A stretch of DNA of 64,000 nt from assembly GCF_008011855.1 (NCBI RefSeq), contig NZ_VOUX01000008.1, forward strand, positions 62,001-126,000, read 5' to 3'. Shown here piece after piece: positions 39,464-51,784 of the stretch. Below the pieces are notes generated by a model. The model did no database searches. It had not been told where the DNA came from and saw only the letters and a program-made list of their open reading frames with translations. Source of the stretch: Serratia bockelmannii (lineage in GTDB: Bacteria; Pseudomonadota; Gammaproteobacteria; Enterobacterales; Enterobacteriaceae). Within the stretch, counting starts at the first letter, position 1, and each line of letters starts with the position of its first letter. The translations under genes and the position numbers were made by a program.

Positions 39464-40716
39464 ACTCCTTTGGTATCAACAACCCATGTTTGTTTTACAT
39501 CTTCCGGCCGGATGGCCCTGAACTGTTGGTGATCGACCAACATCACGATCACATCGGCCTGCTGCAACGCCTCGGCAATCGGCGTCAACGTCACATGGCC
39601 CGCCAGCGACTTCGGCAACTGTTCGACGTTCGGTTCCACCGCCAGCGTTTCGCCGACGTGCCATTCGGCGATCAGGTGCGCCACCTCTACCGCCGGGCTT
39701 TCACGCAGATCGTCGATATTCGGCTTGAAGGCCAGGCCGAAACAGGCAATTTTCACCTCGGACGCGCGCTTGTCGGTGGCGGCCAGGCAATCGGCCACCG
39801 CCGCTTTCACACGGTCGACCACCCACAGCGGTTTGCCGTCGTTCACCAGGCGTGCGGTGTGGATCAGGCGCGCCTGCTGCGGATTCTGCGCCACGATAAA
39901 CCACGGATCGACGGCAATGCAGTGACCGCCGACGCCCGGCCCCGGCTGCAGAATATTCACCCGTGGATGGCGGTTTGCCAGGCGGATAAGCTCCCAGACG
40001 TTGATCCCCTGCTCGGCGCAAATCAGCGACAGTTCGTTGGCAAAGGCGATATTCACGTCGCGGAAGCTGTTTTCCGTCAGCTTGCACATCTCGGCGGTGC
40101 GCGAATTGGTGATCACGCATTCGCCCTCGAGGAAAATCTTGTACAGCGCGCTGGCGCGCTCCGAGCACTTCGGCGTCATGCCGCCGATCACGCGGTCGTT
40201 TTGAATCAGCTCCACCATCACCTGCCCCGGCAACACGCGCTCCGGGCAGTAGGCGATATTCACGTCCGCCGCTTCACCCGCGTGCTGCGGGAAGCTGAGA
40301 TCGCTGCGCGCCTGCGCCAACCATTCCGCCATCTGTTCAGTGGCGCCCACCGGCGAAGTGGACTCAAGGATCACCAAATCACCTTTTTTCAGCACCGGCG
40401 CCAGCGATTTCGCCGCCGCCTCGACATAGGCCAGATCCGGCTCATGGTCGCCCTTGAAAGGCGTAGGCACCGCGATCAGGAACGCATCGGCCGCCAGCGG
40501 TTTGGTCACCGCCTGCAGGAACCCGCCGTCGACGGCGTCCTTGACCACTTTATCCAGATCCGGCTCAACGATGTGGATCGCGCCGCGGTTAATGGTATCT
40601 ACCGCATGTTGGTTAACATCTACACCCACCACTTTTTTCTTGCGGGAGGCAAACGCCGCCGCCGTTGGCAAGCCGATATAACCCAGGCCGATAACCGAAA
40701 TAGTGTCAAAACTCAT
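39454..40716 (-). CDS. wecC: UDP-N-acetyl-D-mannosamine dehydrogenase
   Basis: The 420-residue UDP-sugar dehydrogenase has an NAD motif GLGYIGLP at the N terminus and the catalytic Cys in [16 protein letters not shown]. It oxidises UDP-ManNAc to UDP-ManNAcA with two NAD+, supplying the donor for WecG. It overlaps wecB by 4 bp and rffG by 10 bp. Length matches E. coli WecC. Confidence 0.97.
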   Translation of the reverse strand: MSFDTISVIGLGYIGLPTAAAFASRKKKVVGVDVNQHAVDTINRGAIHIVEPDLDKVVKDAVDGGFLQAVTKPLAADAFLIAVPTPFKGDHEPDLAYVEAAAKSLAPVLKKGDLVILESTSPVGATEQMAEWLAQARSDLSFPQHAGEAADVNIAYCPERVLPGQVMVELIQNDRVIGGMTPKCSERASALYKIFLEGECVITNSRTAEMCKLTENSFRDVNIAFANELSLICAEQGINVWELIRLANRHPRVNILQPGPGVGGHCIAVDPWFIVAQNPQQARLIHTARLVNDGKPLWVVDRVKAAVADCLAATDKRASEVKIACFGLAFKPNIDDLRESPAVEVAHLIAEWHVGETLAVEPNVEQLPKSLAGHVTLTPIAEALQQADVIVMLVDHQQFRAIRPEDVKQTWVVDTKGVWR

Positions 40717-41843
40717 AGTTTCACCTGATGATTCTTTAAAGCTTCGAGGATACGCTGACAGGCATGCCCGTCACCGTACGGGTTGTGCGCCCGACTCATC
40801 GCGTGATATTCGCTTTCGTCCGTCAACAGCCGGGTCACCGCTTCAACAATTTTGGCCACGTCGGTGCCGACCAGACGCACCGTGCCCGCATCTACCGCCT
40901 CCGGGCGTTCGGTGGTGTCGCGCATCACCAGCACCGGTTTGCCTAACGAGGGCGCCTCTTCCTGAATGCCGCCGGAATCGGTCAGGATCATGTAAGCCTG
41001 GGTCATCAAATAGACAAACGGCAGATAATCCTGCGGTTCGATCAGCATGACGTTGTCGATGCCTTTCAAAATGCGATTCACCGGCTCACTGACGTTTGGA
41101 TTGAGATGCACCGGATACACCACCTGCACTTCCGGGTGATTGCTGGCGATCTCCGCCAGCGCGCTGCAAATCCGCTCAAAGCCGCCGCCAAAGCTTTCGC
41201 GGCGATGGCCGGTGACCAAGATCAGTTTCTTGTCGGCGTCGAGGAACGGGTAACGCTGTGCCAGGCCCGCGCGCAGCGCAGCATCACTCATCACGCGGTC
41301 GCGCACCCAGAACAGCGCGTCGATTACCGTATTGCCGGTCACGAAAATGCGGTTGTCCGGCAGCAGCTCGCGCAACAGGTTTTGGCGCGAGTTCTCGGTT
41401 GGCGCGAAATGGTACATCGCCAGATGGCCGGTCAGTTTGCGGTTGGCCTCTTCCGGCCAGGGAGAATACAGATTGCCGGTACGCAGCCCGGCCTCGACAT
41501 GCCCAACGGGGATGCGTTGATAGAACGCCGCCAGGCTGGTCGCCAGCGTGGTGGTGGTATCGCCGTGCACCAGCACCACGTCCGGTTTGAAGTCTTCCAG
41601 CACCCCTTTCAACCCTTCCAGGATGCGACAGGTGATTTCCGTTAGCCCCTGGCCGGGTTTCATGATGTTCAGGTCGTAATCCGGCGTGATCTCAAACAAC
41701 CGCAATACCTGATCCAACATCTCACGATGCTGTGCCGTTACGCAGACTCTTGCGTCAAAGGCCTCATCCTGGGCCAGTGCATGTACCAGCGGCGCCATTT
41801 TAATGGCTTCAGGTCTGGTGCCGAAAACAGTCAACACTTTCAC
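40713..41843 (-). CDS. wecB: UDP-N-acetylglucosamine 2-epimerase (non-hydrolysing)
   Basis: The 376-residue GT-B-fold epimerase starts [19 protein letters not shown], the family hallmark. The [19 protein letters not shown] and [15 protein letters not shown] motifs are also present. It makes UDP-ManNAc from UDP-GlcNAc. It follows wzzE after an 86-bp gap and overlaps wecC by 4 bp. Confidence 0.98.
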   Translation of the reverse strand: MKVLTVFGTRPEAIKMAPLVHALAQDEAFDARVCVTAQHREMLDQVLRLFEITPDYDLNIMKPGQGLTEITCRILEGLKGVLEDFKPDVVLVHGDTTTTLATSLAAFYQRIPVGHVEAGLRTGNLYSPWPEEANRKLTGHLAMYHFAPTENSRQNLLRELLPDNRIFVTGNTVIDALFWVRDRVMSDAALRAGLAQRYPFLDADKKLILVTGHRRESFGGGFERICSALAEIASNHPEVQVVYPVHLNPNVSEPVNRILKGIDNVMLIEPQDYLPFVYLMTQAYMILTDSGGIQEEAPSLGKPVLVMRDTTERPEAVDAGTVRLVGTDVAKIVEAVTRLLTDESEYHAMSRAHNPYGDGHACQRILEALKNHQVKL

Positions 41844-41929
41844 AGCGAATCTCTTTTGGTCGGTTAATCGCAGGCACCGCCTGCGAATGGGGAGCTCACG
41901 CGCCCTGCATCAGATTATTATATTATTTT

Positions 41930-42982
41930 TTAACTACGCGGCCGACGCGCCAAGGCAACACCCGCGCCAACCAAAGCGCCCATCGCGCCCCACAGAATCA
42001 GCCAGAATACCCGGCGTGGGCTGTCACGTTTTACCGGCTCTTCCGGCGTGCGCAAATAACGATAGGTCTGGAACTTCTCATCCAACGTCGGGCCAACGTT
42101 CAGCGTCGCCAGCATCGCGCGGTTCTGATCGTAATCCAGATCGTAGGTCGGGCCGGAGGCCTGCAGGCCTTCCAGACGTGCCTGCAGCATTGGCCGGCCC
42201 AGCAGGAACAGATCCGAATCCGGCAGTTGCTCGGCCGGAGTGTCGGTTTGCGTGCGGCTAATCCCCTGGCTTTCAGCGATTTTCAGCGCCTGCTGCGTGG
42301 TATTCAGCTCGCGCTTGTAAACCGACTCTGCCACCGCTTCCTGACGCTTGACCTGCGCCTTCATCGAGGTGGTGCGAGCGGCCCATGCCCCTTGGATCTC
42401 TTCGTTCAGGTGCAGAGCAGCACGGTGGCTGGCGAAAGCCACGTATTGACGCAGCAGGCGGTTGGCGTCCGCGGCGGTTTCCGCCGTCAGCTTCACGCCG
42501 TCGTTCGGGACTTTTTTGTCGTCACGCGGCGTGAACAGGATGTTGTTGATCAGCTCGTCGAGCAGCGCCGCATCGGCGCGGGCATCCCCTTCCTGACGTT
42601 GCTTGTAATAATCACTCTGCAGCCAGAAATCGCGACGCGTATCGTAAGCCGCCAGTTGCATGATGAACTCATTGTACGCTTCATCCGCGATGCTCGGCTG
42701 ATCGCCCGCCGTCGCCGGCAACGTGCGCACATCCAGATTGCGCAGGAACTGTTGCTGGGAGTAGTAACCGCCCAGCGCATTCACCGTGGGTTTGTCGGTG
42801 ATTGCGGTCGCGCTCCATTCTTGCTTAACCAGATAAGAGACGATCAGCGCGACCGCCGCGAACAGCACCGCAATGCCGATTATCCACGGTTTGCCGCGCC
42901 ACAGGGTGCAGCACAGGCCGCGGATATCGAGTTCGTTATCCACCGCCGGGGTATGCTTGTCAGACGTTGTTTCTGGATTCAT
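41930..42982 (-). CDS. wzzE: ECA polysaccharide chain-length modulator
   Basis: From ATG 42982 (MNPETTSDKHTP) the protein is 350 residues. It has two membrane segments, at about residues 31-50 and near the C terminus (about 325-343), around a large periplasmic helical region. This is the Wzz (PCP) layout; the proline-rich motif near TM2 is represented by PVKRDSPRR. It sets the ECA chain length together with WzyE. Three further codons from a TTG are in frame upstream. It lies 27 bp after wecA. Confidence 0.95.
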   Translation of the reverse strand: MNPETTSDKHTPAVDNELDIRGLCCTLWRGKPWIIGIAVLFAAVALIVSYLVKQEWSATAITDKPTVNALGGYYSQQQFLRNLDVRTLPATAGDQPSIADEAYNEFIMQLAAYDTRRDFWLQSDYYKQRQEGDARADAALLDELINNILFTPRDDKKVPNDGVKLTAETAADANRLLRQYVAFASHRAALHLNEEIQGAWAARTTSMKAQVKRQEAVAESVYKRELNTTQQALKIAESQGISRTQTDTPAEQLPDSDLFLLGRPMLQARLEGLQASGPTYDLDYDQNRAMLATLNVGPTLDEKFQTYRYLRTPEEPVKRDSPRRVFWLILWGAMGALVGAGVALARRPRS

Positions 42983-43009
42983 CACAGCCAAAAAGCCTCT
43001 GGTCTCTGG

Positions 43010-44107
43010 TTAAGGTACTTGCTTGTTATCGCCCGAACGCCGCAGCCGGCGCTTGATACGCTTAATGTACCGCGCAACCCGCCAGGCGCGCTTGATGCAG
43101 TAACCGTACAGGAAGAATGCAAGCAAGAATAATGCCAACATAACCCACTCAGGGATAAAAGTCAGGCGTTCGCCGATCACGCCCACCGCCGCCAGCAATG
43201 CGGCCGCCAGGGTGATCAATACGAAAGCCTGCCGTGGCGTAAAGCCGGCGCGCATGATCAGGTGGTGAATATGTTGACGATCGGGAGAGAAGGGGCTCAT
43301 CCCCTTGCGTAAACGACGATACATGATTGCTATCATGTCCATCAGCGGAATAGCGATGATCCACAGCGCAGTCACCGGGTTAATCGAGTGTGCCTTGCCC
43401 TGCGAGCTTTGCAACAGCAGCCAAATGGCGGTAAAGCCGATCAGGGTACTGCCGGCATCCCCCATGAACACCTTATAACGGCGGCCGAGGATGCCGAGGT
43501 TGAGCAAAATATAGGGAACGATGGTGGCGATCATCGCAAAGCACCAGAACGCCATCTCATGGTGACCGCTCAGGTACAGCAACAGACCCAGCGCGCCGAA
43601 GGAAACGCATGACAGCCCACCCAGCAGGCCATCAATGCCATCGACCATGTTGAAGGCGTTGATCGCCGCCCATACCGCGAACAACGTCACCAAATAGCCG
43701 AACGGCCCCAGCAACATCTCCCAGTCGCCCAGCACATGGCCGAAGCTGCGCAGATACAGACCGGCGAACACCATCATGGCGATGCCGACCAACGCCTGCA
43801 CCAGGGCGCGGATCTTAACGCTGATGTCAAAACGATCGTCGAGCGCGCCCACAAACACCAGAATGCCGGCGCAGGTGAGGTAAAGCTTGGCGTGCGCGAT
43901 AGGCTGTTCGGAGATCCAAAATGCGAAGCACAATCCGGCATAAACGGAAATACCGCCGACCAGAGGAATCAGCCCCTGATGGCGTTTGCGATAATTGGGT
44001 TTATCTACCAGACCAATACGTTTTGCCGCCTTGCGGGCAACAAAGAGAAAAGCCAAAGAAAACAGGAAAACAAATAGAATTTCAGTACTCATAGTGAGTA
44101 AGTTCAC
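43010..44107 (-). CDS. wecA: Undecaprenyl-phosphate GlcNAc-1-phosphate transferase
   Basis: The 365-residue membrane protein of the MraY/WecA family has about eleven segments. It carries the catalytic VGALDDRFD and NAFNMVDGIDGL motifs and the C-terminal HIHH motif in DRQHIHHLIMR. It starts ECA, and in many strains O-antigen, by forming undecaprenyl-PP-GlcNAc (lipid I). I choose the GTG at 44107, which gives MNLLTMSTEI and parallels E. coli (MNLLTVSTD). An ATG five codons later and a longer upstream frame are alternatives. It is the first gene of the ECA operon. Confidence 0.96.
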   Translation of the reverse strand: MNLLTMSTEILFVFLFSLAFLFVARKAAKRIGLVDKPNYRKRHQGLIPLVGGISVYAGLCFAFWISEQPIAHAKLYLTCAGILVFVGALDDRFDISVKIRALVQALVGIAMMVFAGLYLRSFGHVLGDWEMLLGPFGYLVTLFAVWAAINAFNMVDGIDGLLGGLSCVSFGALGLLLYLSGHHEMAFWCFAMIATIVPYILLNLGILGRRYKVFMGDAGSTLIGFTAIWLLLQSSQGKAHSINPVTALWIIAIPLMDMIAIMYRRLRKGMSPFSPDRQHIHHLIMRAGFTPRQAFVLITLAAALLAAVGVIGERLTFIPEWVMLALFLLAFFLYGYCIKRAWRVARYIKRIKRRLRRSGDNKQVP

Positions 44108-44356
44108 AGTTAACAGATCTCTGTAGAAGATAAGGCAGCTTACCACGGGCAATAGCTTGTGCCATCGGCCCCCGCCACCTTTCGGTCATTTCCTATGACA
44201 ACGGTGATTCATGCCTATTTTCTTCGCATCGGCTGACAAAACGACAGCAGCAAAGCCGACCGACGCAACGCCGACCGACAAACAAGATGAATTCTCAATA
44301 AGTCGAGGAAACAACTTACTTTTCCATTACTGCTACTTATCGTATCCGCCAAAAGC
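44108..44356. promoter_or_regulatory. Gap between rho and wecA
   Basis: About 250 bp between the rho terminator and wecA should hold the ECA operon promoter. I see no JUMPstart-like element and no convincing ORF. A short GACCGACGCAACGCCGACCGAC-type imperfect repeat lies near 44260-44280. Confidence 0.4.
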
Positions 44357-44384
44357 GAAAAACGCCACGACTAGGCGTGGCGTT
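44357..44384 (-). terminator. rho terminator
   Basis: On the minus strand AACGCCACG and CGTGGCGTT pair around CCTAGT, followed by a short T-run, about 20 bp past the rho stop codon. Confidence 0.8.
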
Positions 44385-44403
44385 CAGCGAATTTTTTAAC
44401 GAA

Positions 44404-45663
<1,260 letters not shown>

Positions 45664-46063
45664 AGTGGTGGGTTCTTAAACTCGGGGTATGTCTCGAACT
45701 TGTATCGTGAATGGTATGGCAGCGAGATGCGTGCCTGTTTACTGGACGTTCGATCACCGGGCGCAGAGCCGTCGCGGTAAGAAATGGCTTACATCGGGCG
45801 CACGCATTGACGGTTGAAGATCGAAGGTACCTTAAAAATGATTTTTGCAAAACCGTTTGATTGCCAAAACACGGGCTGAGTTCAGTTTACTTTCAACGCC
45901 AGTGGTTCGACACAGAGTATAGCTTTAGATTCAAACTCTTTAGATTTAAAACTTCGGGCAAGTTCTATATGCAGTGTGGTTAAACTTAACACGCTTCTTG
46001 GCAGGCGTCTAGCGGTGAATTGAACATCACCGCCAGGCACCTGATACTGGGCTTCCCGCCCGA
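45664..46063. promoter_or_regulatory. rho leader and promoter region
   Basis: This 400-bp gap lies between trxA and rho on the minus strand. The segment next to rho keeps the E. coli-like stretches GTAAACAGGCACG and CCATACCATTCAC. In E. coli a leader ORF, rhoL, precedes them. Here a 17-codon ORF (45754-45807, MRAPDVSHFLPRRLCAR) sits in that position, but it has no ribosome-binding site and little similarity to RhoL. A GCGGTGA/TCACCGC hairpin (46012-46033) lies close behind trxA. Confidence 0.5.
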
Positions 46064-46390
46064 TTACAGATTCGCGTTCAGGAAATCTTTGAGCTGACCT
46101 TTAGACAACGCGCCAACCTTGGTCGCGGCCACTTCACCGTTCTTGAACAGCAACAGCGTAGGGATGCCACGGATACCGTACTTAGGCGCGGTAGCCGGGT
46201 TCTGATCGATATTCAGCTTGGTGATGGTCAGTTTGCCTTCGAACTCTTCGGCAATCTCATCCAGAATCGGAGCAATCATCTTGCACGGCCCACACCATTC
46301 AGCCCAGAAATCGACCAGGATCGGCCCTTCCGCATTCAGCACATCGGCTTCGAAGCTGCTGTCAGTCAGGTGAATAATTTTATCGCTCAT
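46064..46390 (-). CDS. trxA: Thioredoxin 1
   Basis: The 108-residue thioredoxin has the active site WCGPC at residues 32-36 and the cis-Pro in [14 protein letters not shown]. It reduces protein disulfides in the cytoplasm and is the processivity partner of T7 DNA polymerase. It is divergent from rhlB and upstream of rho, as in E. coli. Confidence 0.99.
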   Translation of the reverse strand: MSDKIIHLTDSSFEADVLNAEGPILVDFWAEWCGPCKMIAPILDEIAEEFEGKLTITKLNIDQNPATAPKYGIRGIPTLLLFKNGEVAATKVGALSKGQLKDFLNANL

Positions 46391-46521
46391 GTTCTACTCC
46401 ACAGGATTATGTCTACCTTGTTGGTGTAGCATTAACCAACTCAAGGTGATTTTATTGCACCGCGTTTATTTCAACGGATGTGCTTTCGTAAAGCAATAGT
46501 TAGCTGATATTCTACCACACT

Positions 46522-47808
<1,287 letters not shown>

Positions 47809-47813
47809 TCGCC

Positions 47814-49310
47814 ATGCTCAGCTCCAGCACGCTTTATGCTGCCATCGACCTCGGCTCCAACAGCTTCCACATGTTGGTGGTGCGCGAGGTAGCCGGCAGC
47901 ATTCAGACTCTGGCGCGGATCAAGCGCAAGGTGCGCCTGGCGGCCGGGCTGGATCAGCACAATCACCTGTCGCATGAGGCCATGCAGCGCGGCTGGCAGT
48001 GTCTGCGGCTGTTCTCTGAACGCCTGCAGGACATTCCGCGCGAGCAGATCCGCGTCGTCGCCACCGCCACGCTGCGCCTGGCGTCCAACGCCGATGAATT
48101 CCTGCAGGTCGCCGAGCAAATCCTCGGCTGCCCGGTGCAGGTGATCAGCGGCGAAGAAGAGGCACGGCTGATTTATCACGGCGTCGCGCACACCACCGGC
48201 GGGCCGGATCAGCGGCTGGTCGTCGACATCGGCGGCGGCAGCACCGAACTGGTCACCGGCACCGGCGCACAGGCATCGCAGCTGTATAGCCTGTCGATGG
48301 GCTGCGTTACCTGGCTGGAGCGCTACTTCAGCGACCGCAACCTCGGGCAAGAAAACTTCGAGCGCGCCGAACAGGCCGCGCGCGAAATGGTGCGGCCGAT
48401 CGCACCGCAGCTGCGCCAGCAAGGTTGGCAGATCTGCGTCGGCGCTTCCGGCACCGTGCAAGCGCTGCAGGAGATCATGGTGGCGCAAGGCATGGATGAA
48501 CGCATCACCCTGCCCAAGCTGCGCCAGTTGAAACAGCGTGCCATTCAGTGCGGCAAGCTGGAAGAGCTGGAGATCGAAGGGTTGACGCTGGAGCGCGCGC
48601 TGGTCTTCCCGAGCGGCCTGTCCATTCTGCTGGCCATTTTCCAGGAGCTCGGCATCGAGAGCATGATGCTGGCCGGCGGAGCGCTGCGTGAAGGCCTGGT
48701 TTACGGCATGCTGCATCTGCCGGTGGAGCAGGATATTCGCATCCGCACCATCCGCAACCTGCAGCGCCGTTACCTGATCGATACCGAGCAGGCCGAACGC
48801 GTGAGCCAGCTCGCCGCCAATTTCTCGCAGCAGGTCGCCAACGAATGGCAGTTGGACGCACGATGTCGCGAGCTATTGCACAGCGCCAGCCTGATCCACG
48901 AACTCGGCCTCAGCGTCGATTTCAAGCAGGCGCCGCAACACGCCGCCTACCTGATCCGCCATCTGGACTTACCCGGCTTTACCCCGGCGCAGAAAAAACT
49001 GCTGGCCACCCTGCTGCAAAACCAGAGCAACCCTCTCGACCTGTCGCTGTTGAACCAGCAAAACGCCCTGCCGCCGCGCACCGCGCAGCGTCTGTGCCGC
49101 ATTTTGCGCCTGGCGATCATCTTCGCCAGCCGCCGCCGCGACGACACGCTGCCGGCGGTGCGTTTACGCGCCAATCAGGACGATGAACTGACGGTGATTT
49201 TGCCGCCGGGGTGGCTGGAACAGCATCCGCTGCGTGCCGAGGCGCTGGAGCAGGAAAGCCACTGGCAGAGCTACGTCCACTGGACGCTGCGGTTGGAAGA
49301 ACAACGTTGA
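47814..49310 (+). CDS. gppA: Guanosine-5'-triphosphate,3'-diphosphate pyrophosphatase
   Basis: The 498-residue Ppx/GppA phosphatase starts [20 protein letters not shown], and the phosphate-binding DLGSNS and [11 protein letters not shown] motifs are present. It hydrolyses pppGpp to ppGpp and can degrade polyphosphate. It starts 5 bp after rhlB, so the two are cotranscribed. The ribosome-binding site is weak (GAG). Length matches E. coli GppA (494). Convergent with rep. Confidence 0.97.
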   Translation: MLSSSTLYAAIDLGSNSFHMLVVREVAGSIQTLARIKRKVRLAAGLDQHNHLSHEAMQRGWQCLRLFSERLQDIPREQIRVVATATLRLASNADEFLQVAEQILGCPVQVISGEEEARLIYHGVAHTTGGPDQRLVVDIGGGSTELVTGTGAQASQLYSLSMGCVTWLERYFSDRNLGQENFERAEQAAREMVRPIAPQLRQQGWQICVGASGTVQALQEIMVAQGMDERITLPKLRQLKQRAIQCGKLEELEIEGLTLERALVFPSGLSILLAIFQELGIESMMLAGGALREGLVYGMLHLPVEQDIRIRTIRNLQRRYLIDTEQAERVSQLAANFSQQVANEWQLDARCRELLHSASLIHELGLSVDFKQAPQHAAYLIRHLDLPGFTPAQKKLLATLLQNQSNPLDLSLLNQQNALPPRTAQRLCRILRLAIIFASRRRDDTLPAVRLRANQDDELTVILPPGWLEQHPLRAEALEQESHWQSYVHWTLRLEEQR

Positions 49311-49316
49311 AATGAC

Positions 49317-49342
49317 CAGGGCGCGATGAGCGCCCTGTCTTT
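49317..49342. terminator. Terminator between gppA and rep
   Basis: CAGGGCGC and GCGCCCTG pair around GATGA and are followed by TCTTTTT on the plus strand, 6 bp past the gppA stop. Confidence 0.85.
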
Positions 49343-51367
49343 TTAATTCCCGCCTTTGGCCTTGGCCAGCTGGGCGCGGATATTGGCCAGATGGCTCTGC
49401 CCTTTCTGCATTCGCTCCTGCGGGCTCACCACTTTGCGCTCGGTTTCCCACGCCAAATCGTCCTGCGGCAACTCCAGCAGGAAGCGGCTCGGCTCCGGCC
49501 GCACCAGCTCACCGTACTGACGGCGCTCGCGGCACAGGGTGAAGATCAGCTCTTTTTGCGCGCGGGTGATCCCCACATAGGCCAGACGCCGCTCTTCGTC
49601 GACATTGTCTTCGTCAATGCTGCTCTGGTGCGGCAGCAGGCCCTCTTCCATGCCCACCAGGAACACGTAAGGGAACTCCAGCCCCTTGGAGGCGTGCAGC
49701 GTCATCAGCTGTACCTGATCCAGTTCTTCTTCGCTTTCGCCGCGCTCCATCATGTCGCGCAGGGTGAAGCGCGTCACCACCTGGGTCAGCGTCATCGGCT
49801 CGTCCAAATCGTTGCCTTCCAGCATCTCCGTCATCCAACCGAACAGCGTGTTGACGTTCTTCATCCGCATTTCGGCGGCCTTCGGGCTGGTCGAGGTTTC
49901 AAACAGCCAGCTTTCATAATCCACGCCGCGGATCAGATCGCGCACCGCCGCCACCGGCTCACGCTCCGCCTGTTGAGCGATGCCGCCCAGCCAATGGGTG
50001 AAGCGCTGCAACGATTCCAGCCCGCGCCCGGTCAAGTGCTGGCTCAGCCCCAGATCGAAACTGGCGTGGAATAAACTCTTGTTGCGCTGGTTGGCCCATT
50101 CGCCGAGCTTCTGCAGCGTCGCCGGGCCGATCTCGCGCTTGGGGGTATTGACGATGCGCAGGAAGGCGCTGTCGTCCTCCGGGTTGGTCAGCACGCGCAG
50201 GTAGGCCAGCAGATCCTTGATCTCGGGGCGCGAGAAGAACGAGGTGCCGCCGGAAATCTTGTACGGAATGCGGTTCTGCATCAGCATCTTTTCAAACACC
50301 CGCGACTGGTGGTTGCCGCGGTACAGGATCGCATAGTCGCCGTAGTTGGTCTTTTTCACGAAGTGGTGGGCGATCAGCTCCCCCACCACCCGCTCGGCTT
50401 CGTGCTCCTCGTTGTTGGCGGTCACCACTTTCAGCTCTTCGCCATACCCCAGCTCGGAAAACAGCCGTTTTTCAAACACGTGCGGGTTATTGGCGATCAG
50501 GATATTGGCCGCCTTCAGAATGCGCTCGCTGGAACGGTAGTTTTGCTCCAGTTTGATCACCTGCAGCGCCGGGAAATCCTCCTTCAGCAGCACCAGGTTC
50601 TGCGGCCGCGCGCCGCGCCAGGAGTAGATCGACTGGTCATCATCACCCACCACGGTAAAGCGCGCGCGGTTGCCCACTAACAGCTTCACCAGCTCGTACT
50701 GGCTGGTGTTGGTATCCTGGTATTCATCCACCAGCAGGTAGCGGATGCGCTGCTGCCAGCGTTCGCGCACCTCTTCGTTGCGTTGCAACAGCAGCGTTGG
50801 CAACAGGATCAGGTCGTCGAAGTCCAGCACGTTGCACGCCCGCATATGGGCGTGGTACAGGCCGTAGCAGTGGGCGAACAGCTTGTCGCGCTCCGAGCGC
50901 GCCAGCTCCGCCGCCCGCTGGGGATCGATCAGGTCGTTTTTCCAGTTGGAGATGGTCGAAATCAGCTGCGCCACCAGCGTTTTATCGCTTTCCAGCCACT
51001 TTTCGGTCAGCTCTTTCAACAGCGCCAGCTGATCTTGGTCGTCGAACAGCGAGAAGTTGGATTTCATCCCCAACGCCACGTATTCCCGCTTGATGATCTC
51101 CAGCCCCAGGGTATGGAAGGTGGAAATCATCAGCCCGCGCGCCTCTTTGCGCCCCAGGGTTTGCGACACGCGCTCTTTCATCTCGCGCGCGGCCTTGTTG
51201 GTAAAGGTCACGGCGGCGATGTGCCGCGCCTGGTAGCCGCAGTGGTGGATCAGGTGGGCTATCTTGTTGGTGATAACGCGCGTCTTGCCGGAACCGGCAC
51301 CGGCCAACACCAGGCAGGGCCCGGTAACGAATTCGACGGCTTGTTGTTGGCTGGGGTTTAATCGCAT
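49343..51367 (-). CDS. rep: ATP-dependent DNA helicase Rep
   Basis: The 674-residue SF1A helicase has Walker A AGAGSGKT (residues 22-29), [11 protein letters not shown] and [13 protein letters not shown]. Across its length it is close to E. coli Rep (673) and more distant from UvrD in this window. It clears nucleoprotein roadblocks ahead of the replisome by binding DnaB. Divergent from ppiC across 109 bp. E. coli has ilvC/ilvY near rep, and these are not here. Confidence 0.98.
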   Translation of the reverse strand: MRLNPSQQQAVEFVTGPCLVLAGAGSGKTRVITNKIAHLIHHCGYQARHIAAVTFTNKAAREMKERVSQTLGRKEARGLMISTFHTLGLEIIKREYVALGMKSNFSLFDDQDQLALLKELTEKWLESDKTLVAQLISTISNWKNDLIDPQRAAELARSERDKLFAHCYGLYHAHMRACNVLDFDDLILLPTLLLQRNEEVRERWQQRIRYLLVDEYQDTNTSQYELVKLLVGNRARFTVVGDDDQSIYSWRGARPQNLVLLKEDFPALQVIKLEQNYRSSERILKAANILIANNPHVFEKRLFSELGYGEELKVVTANNEEHEAERVVGELIAHHFVKKTNYGDYAILYRGNHQSRVFEKMLMQNRIPYKISGGTSFFSRPEIKDLLAYLRVLTNPEDDSAFLRIVNTPKREIGPATLQKLGEWANQRNKSLFHASFDLGLSQHLTGRGLESLQRFTHWLGGIAQQAEREPVAAVRDLIRGVDYESWLFETSTSPKAAEMRMKNVNTLFGWMTEMLEGNDLDEPMTLTQVVTRFTLRDMMERGESEEELDQVQLMTLHASKGLEFPYVFLVGMEEGLLPHQSSIDEDNVDEERRLAYVGITRAQKELIFTLCRERRQYGELVRPEPSRFLLELPQDDLAWETERKVVSPQERMQKGQSHLANIRAQLAKAKGGN

Positions 51368-51476
51368 GGTGCTGGCTTGCTCGGCTGTAAAACGTGGAAG
51401 GGAATTGTAGCAGAAAGCGCCGACGAGATTTAGCGGGTATAATCAGCGCAATTTTCGCATCGACAAAGGCAATACC

Positions 51477-51758
51477 ATGGCAAAAACGGCGTGCGCCCTG
51501 CACATTCTGGTAGACAATGAAAAGCTGGCCAACGAGCTGCTGGCCAAGCTGAAGCGCGGCGTCAGCTTCGACACGCTGGCGCGCAAATACTCGAGCTGCC
51601 CGTCAAAACGCAACGGCGGCTCGCTGGGCGAGTTCAACAAAGGCGCGATGGTGCCGGCGTTCGATAAAGCGGTGTTCAGCATCCCGCTGCTCAAACCTTA
51701 CGGCCCGGTCAAAACCCAGTTCGGTTACCACATCATCAAGGTGCTGTACCGCAACTGA
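51477..51758 (+). CDS. ppiC: Parvulin-type peptidyl-prolyl cis-trans isomerase C
   Basis: A 93-residue, single-domain parvulin without signal peptide, matching E. coli PpiC in length. The hallmarks are [19 protein letters not shown], a [12 protein letters not shown] strand-helix and the C-terminal [10 protein letters not shown]. It catalyses prolyl isomerisation in the cytoplasm. Divergent from rep, convergent with yhjJ. Confidence 0.97.
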   Translation: MAKTACALHILVDNEKLANELLAKLKRGVSFDTLARKYSSCPSKRNGGSLGEFNKGAMVPAFDKAVFSIPLLKPYGPVKTQFGYHIIKVLYRN

Positions 51759-51778
51759 GGGGGCCTGAGCCCCCCTGC
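51757..51778. terminator. GC hairpin between ppiC and yhjJ
   Basis: AGGGGGC and GCCCCCCT pair around CTGA directly at the ppiC stop codon, in the 26-bp gap between convergent genes. Confidence 0.6.
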
Positions 51779-51784
51779 GGCGAA

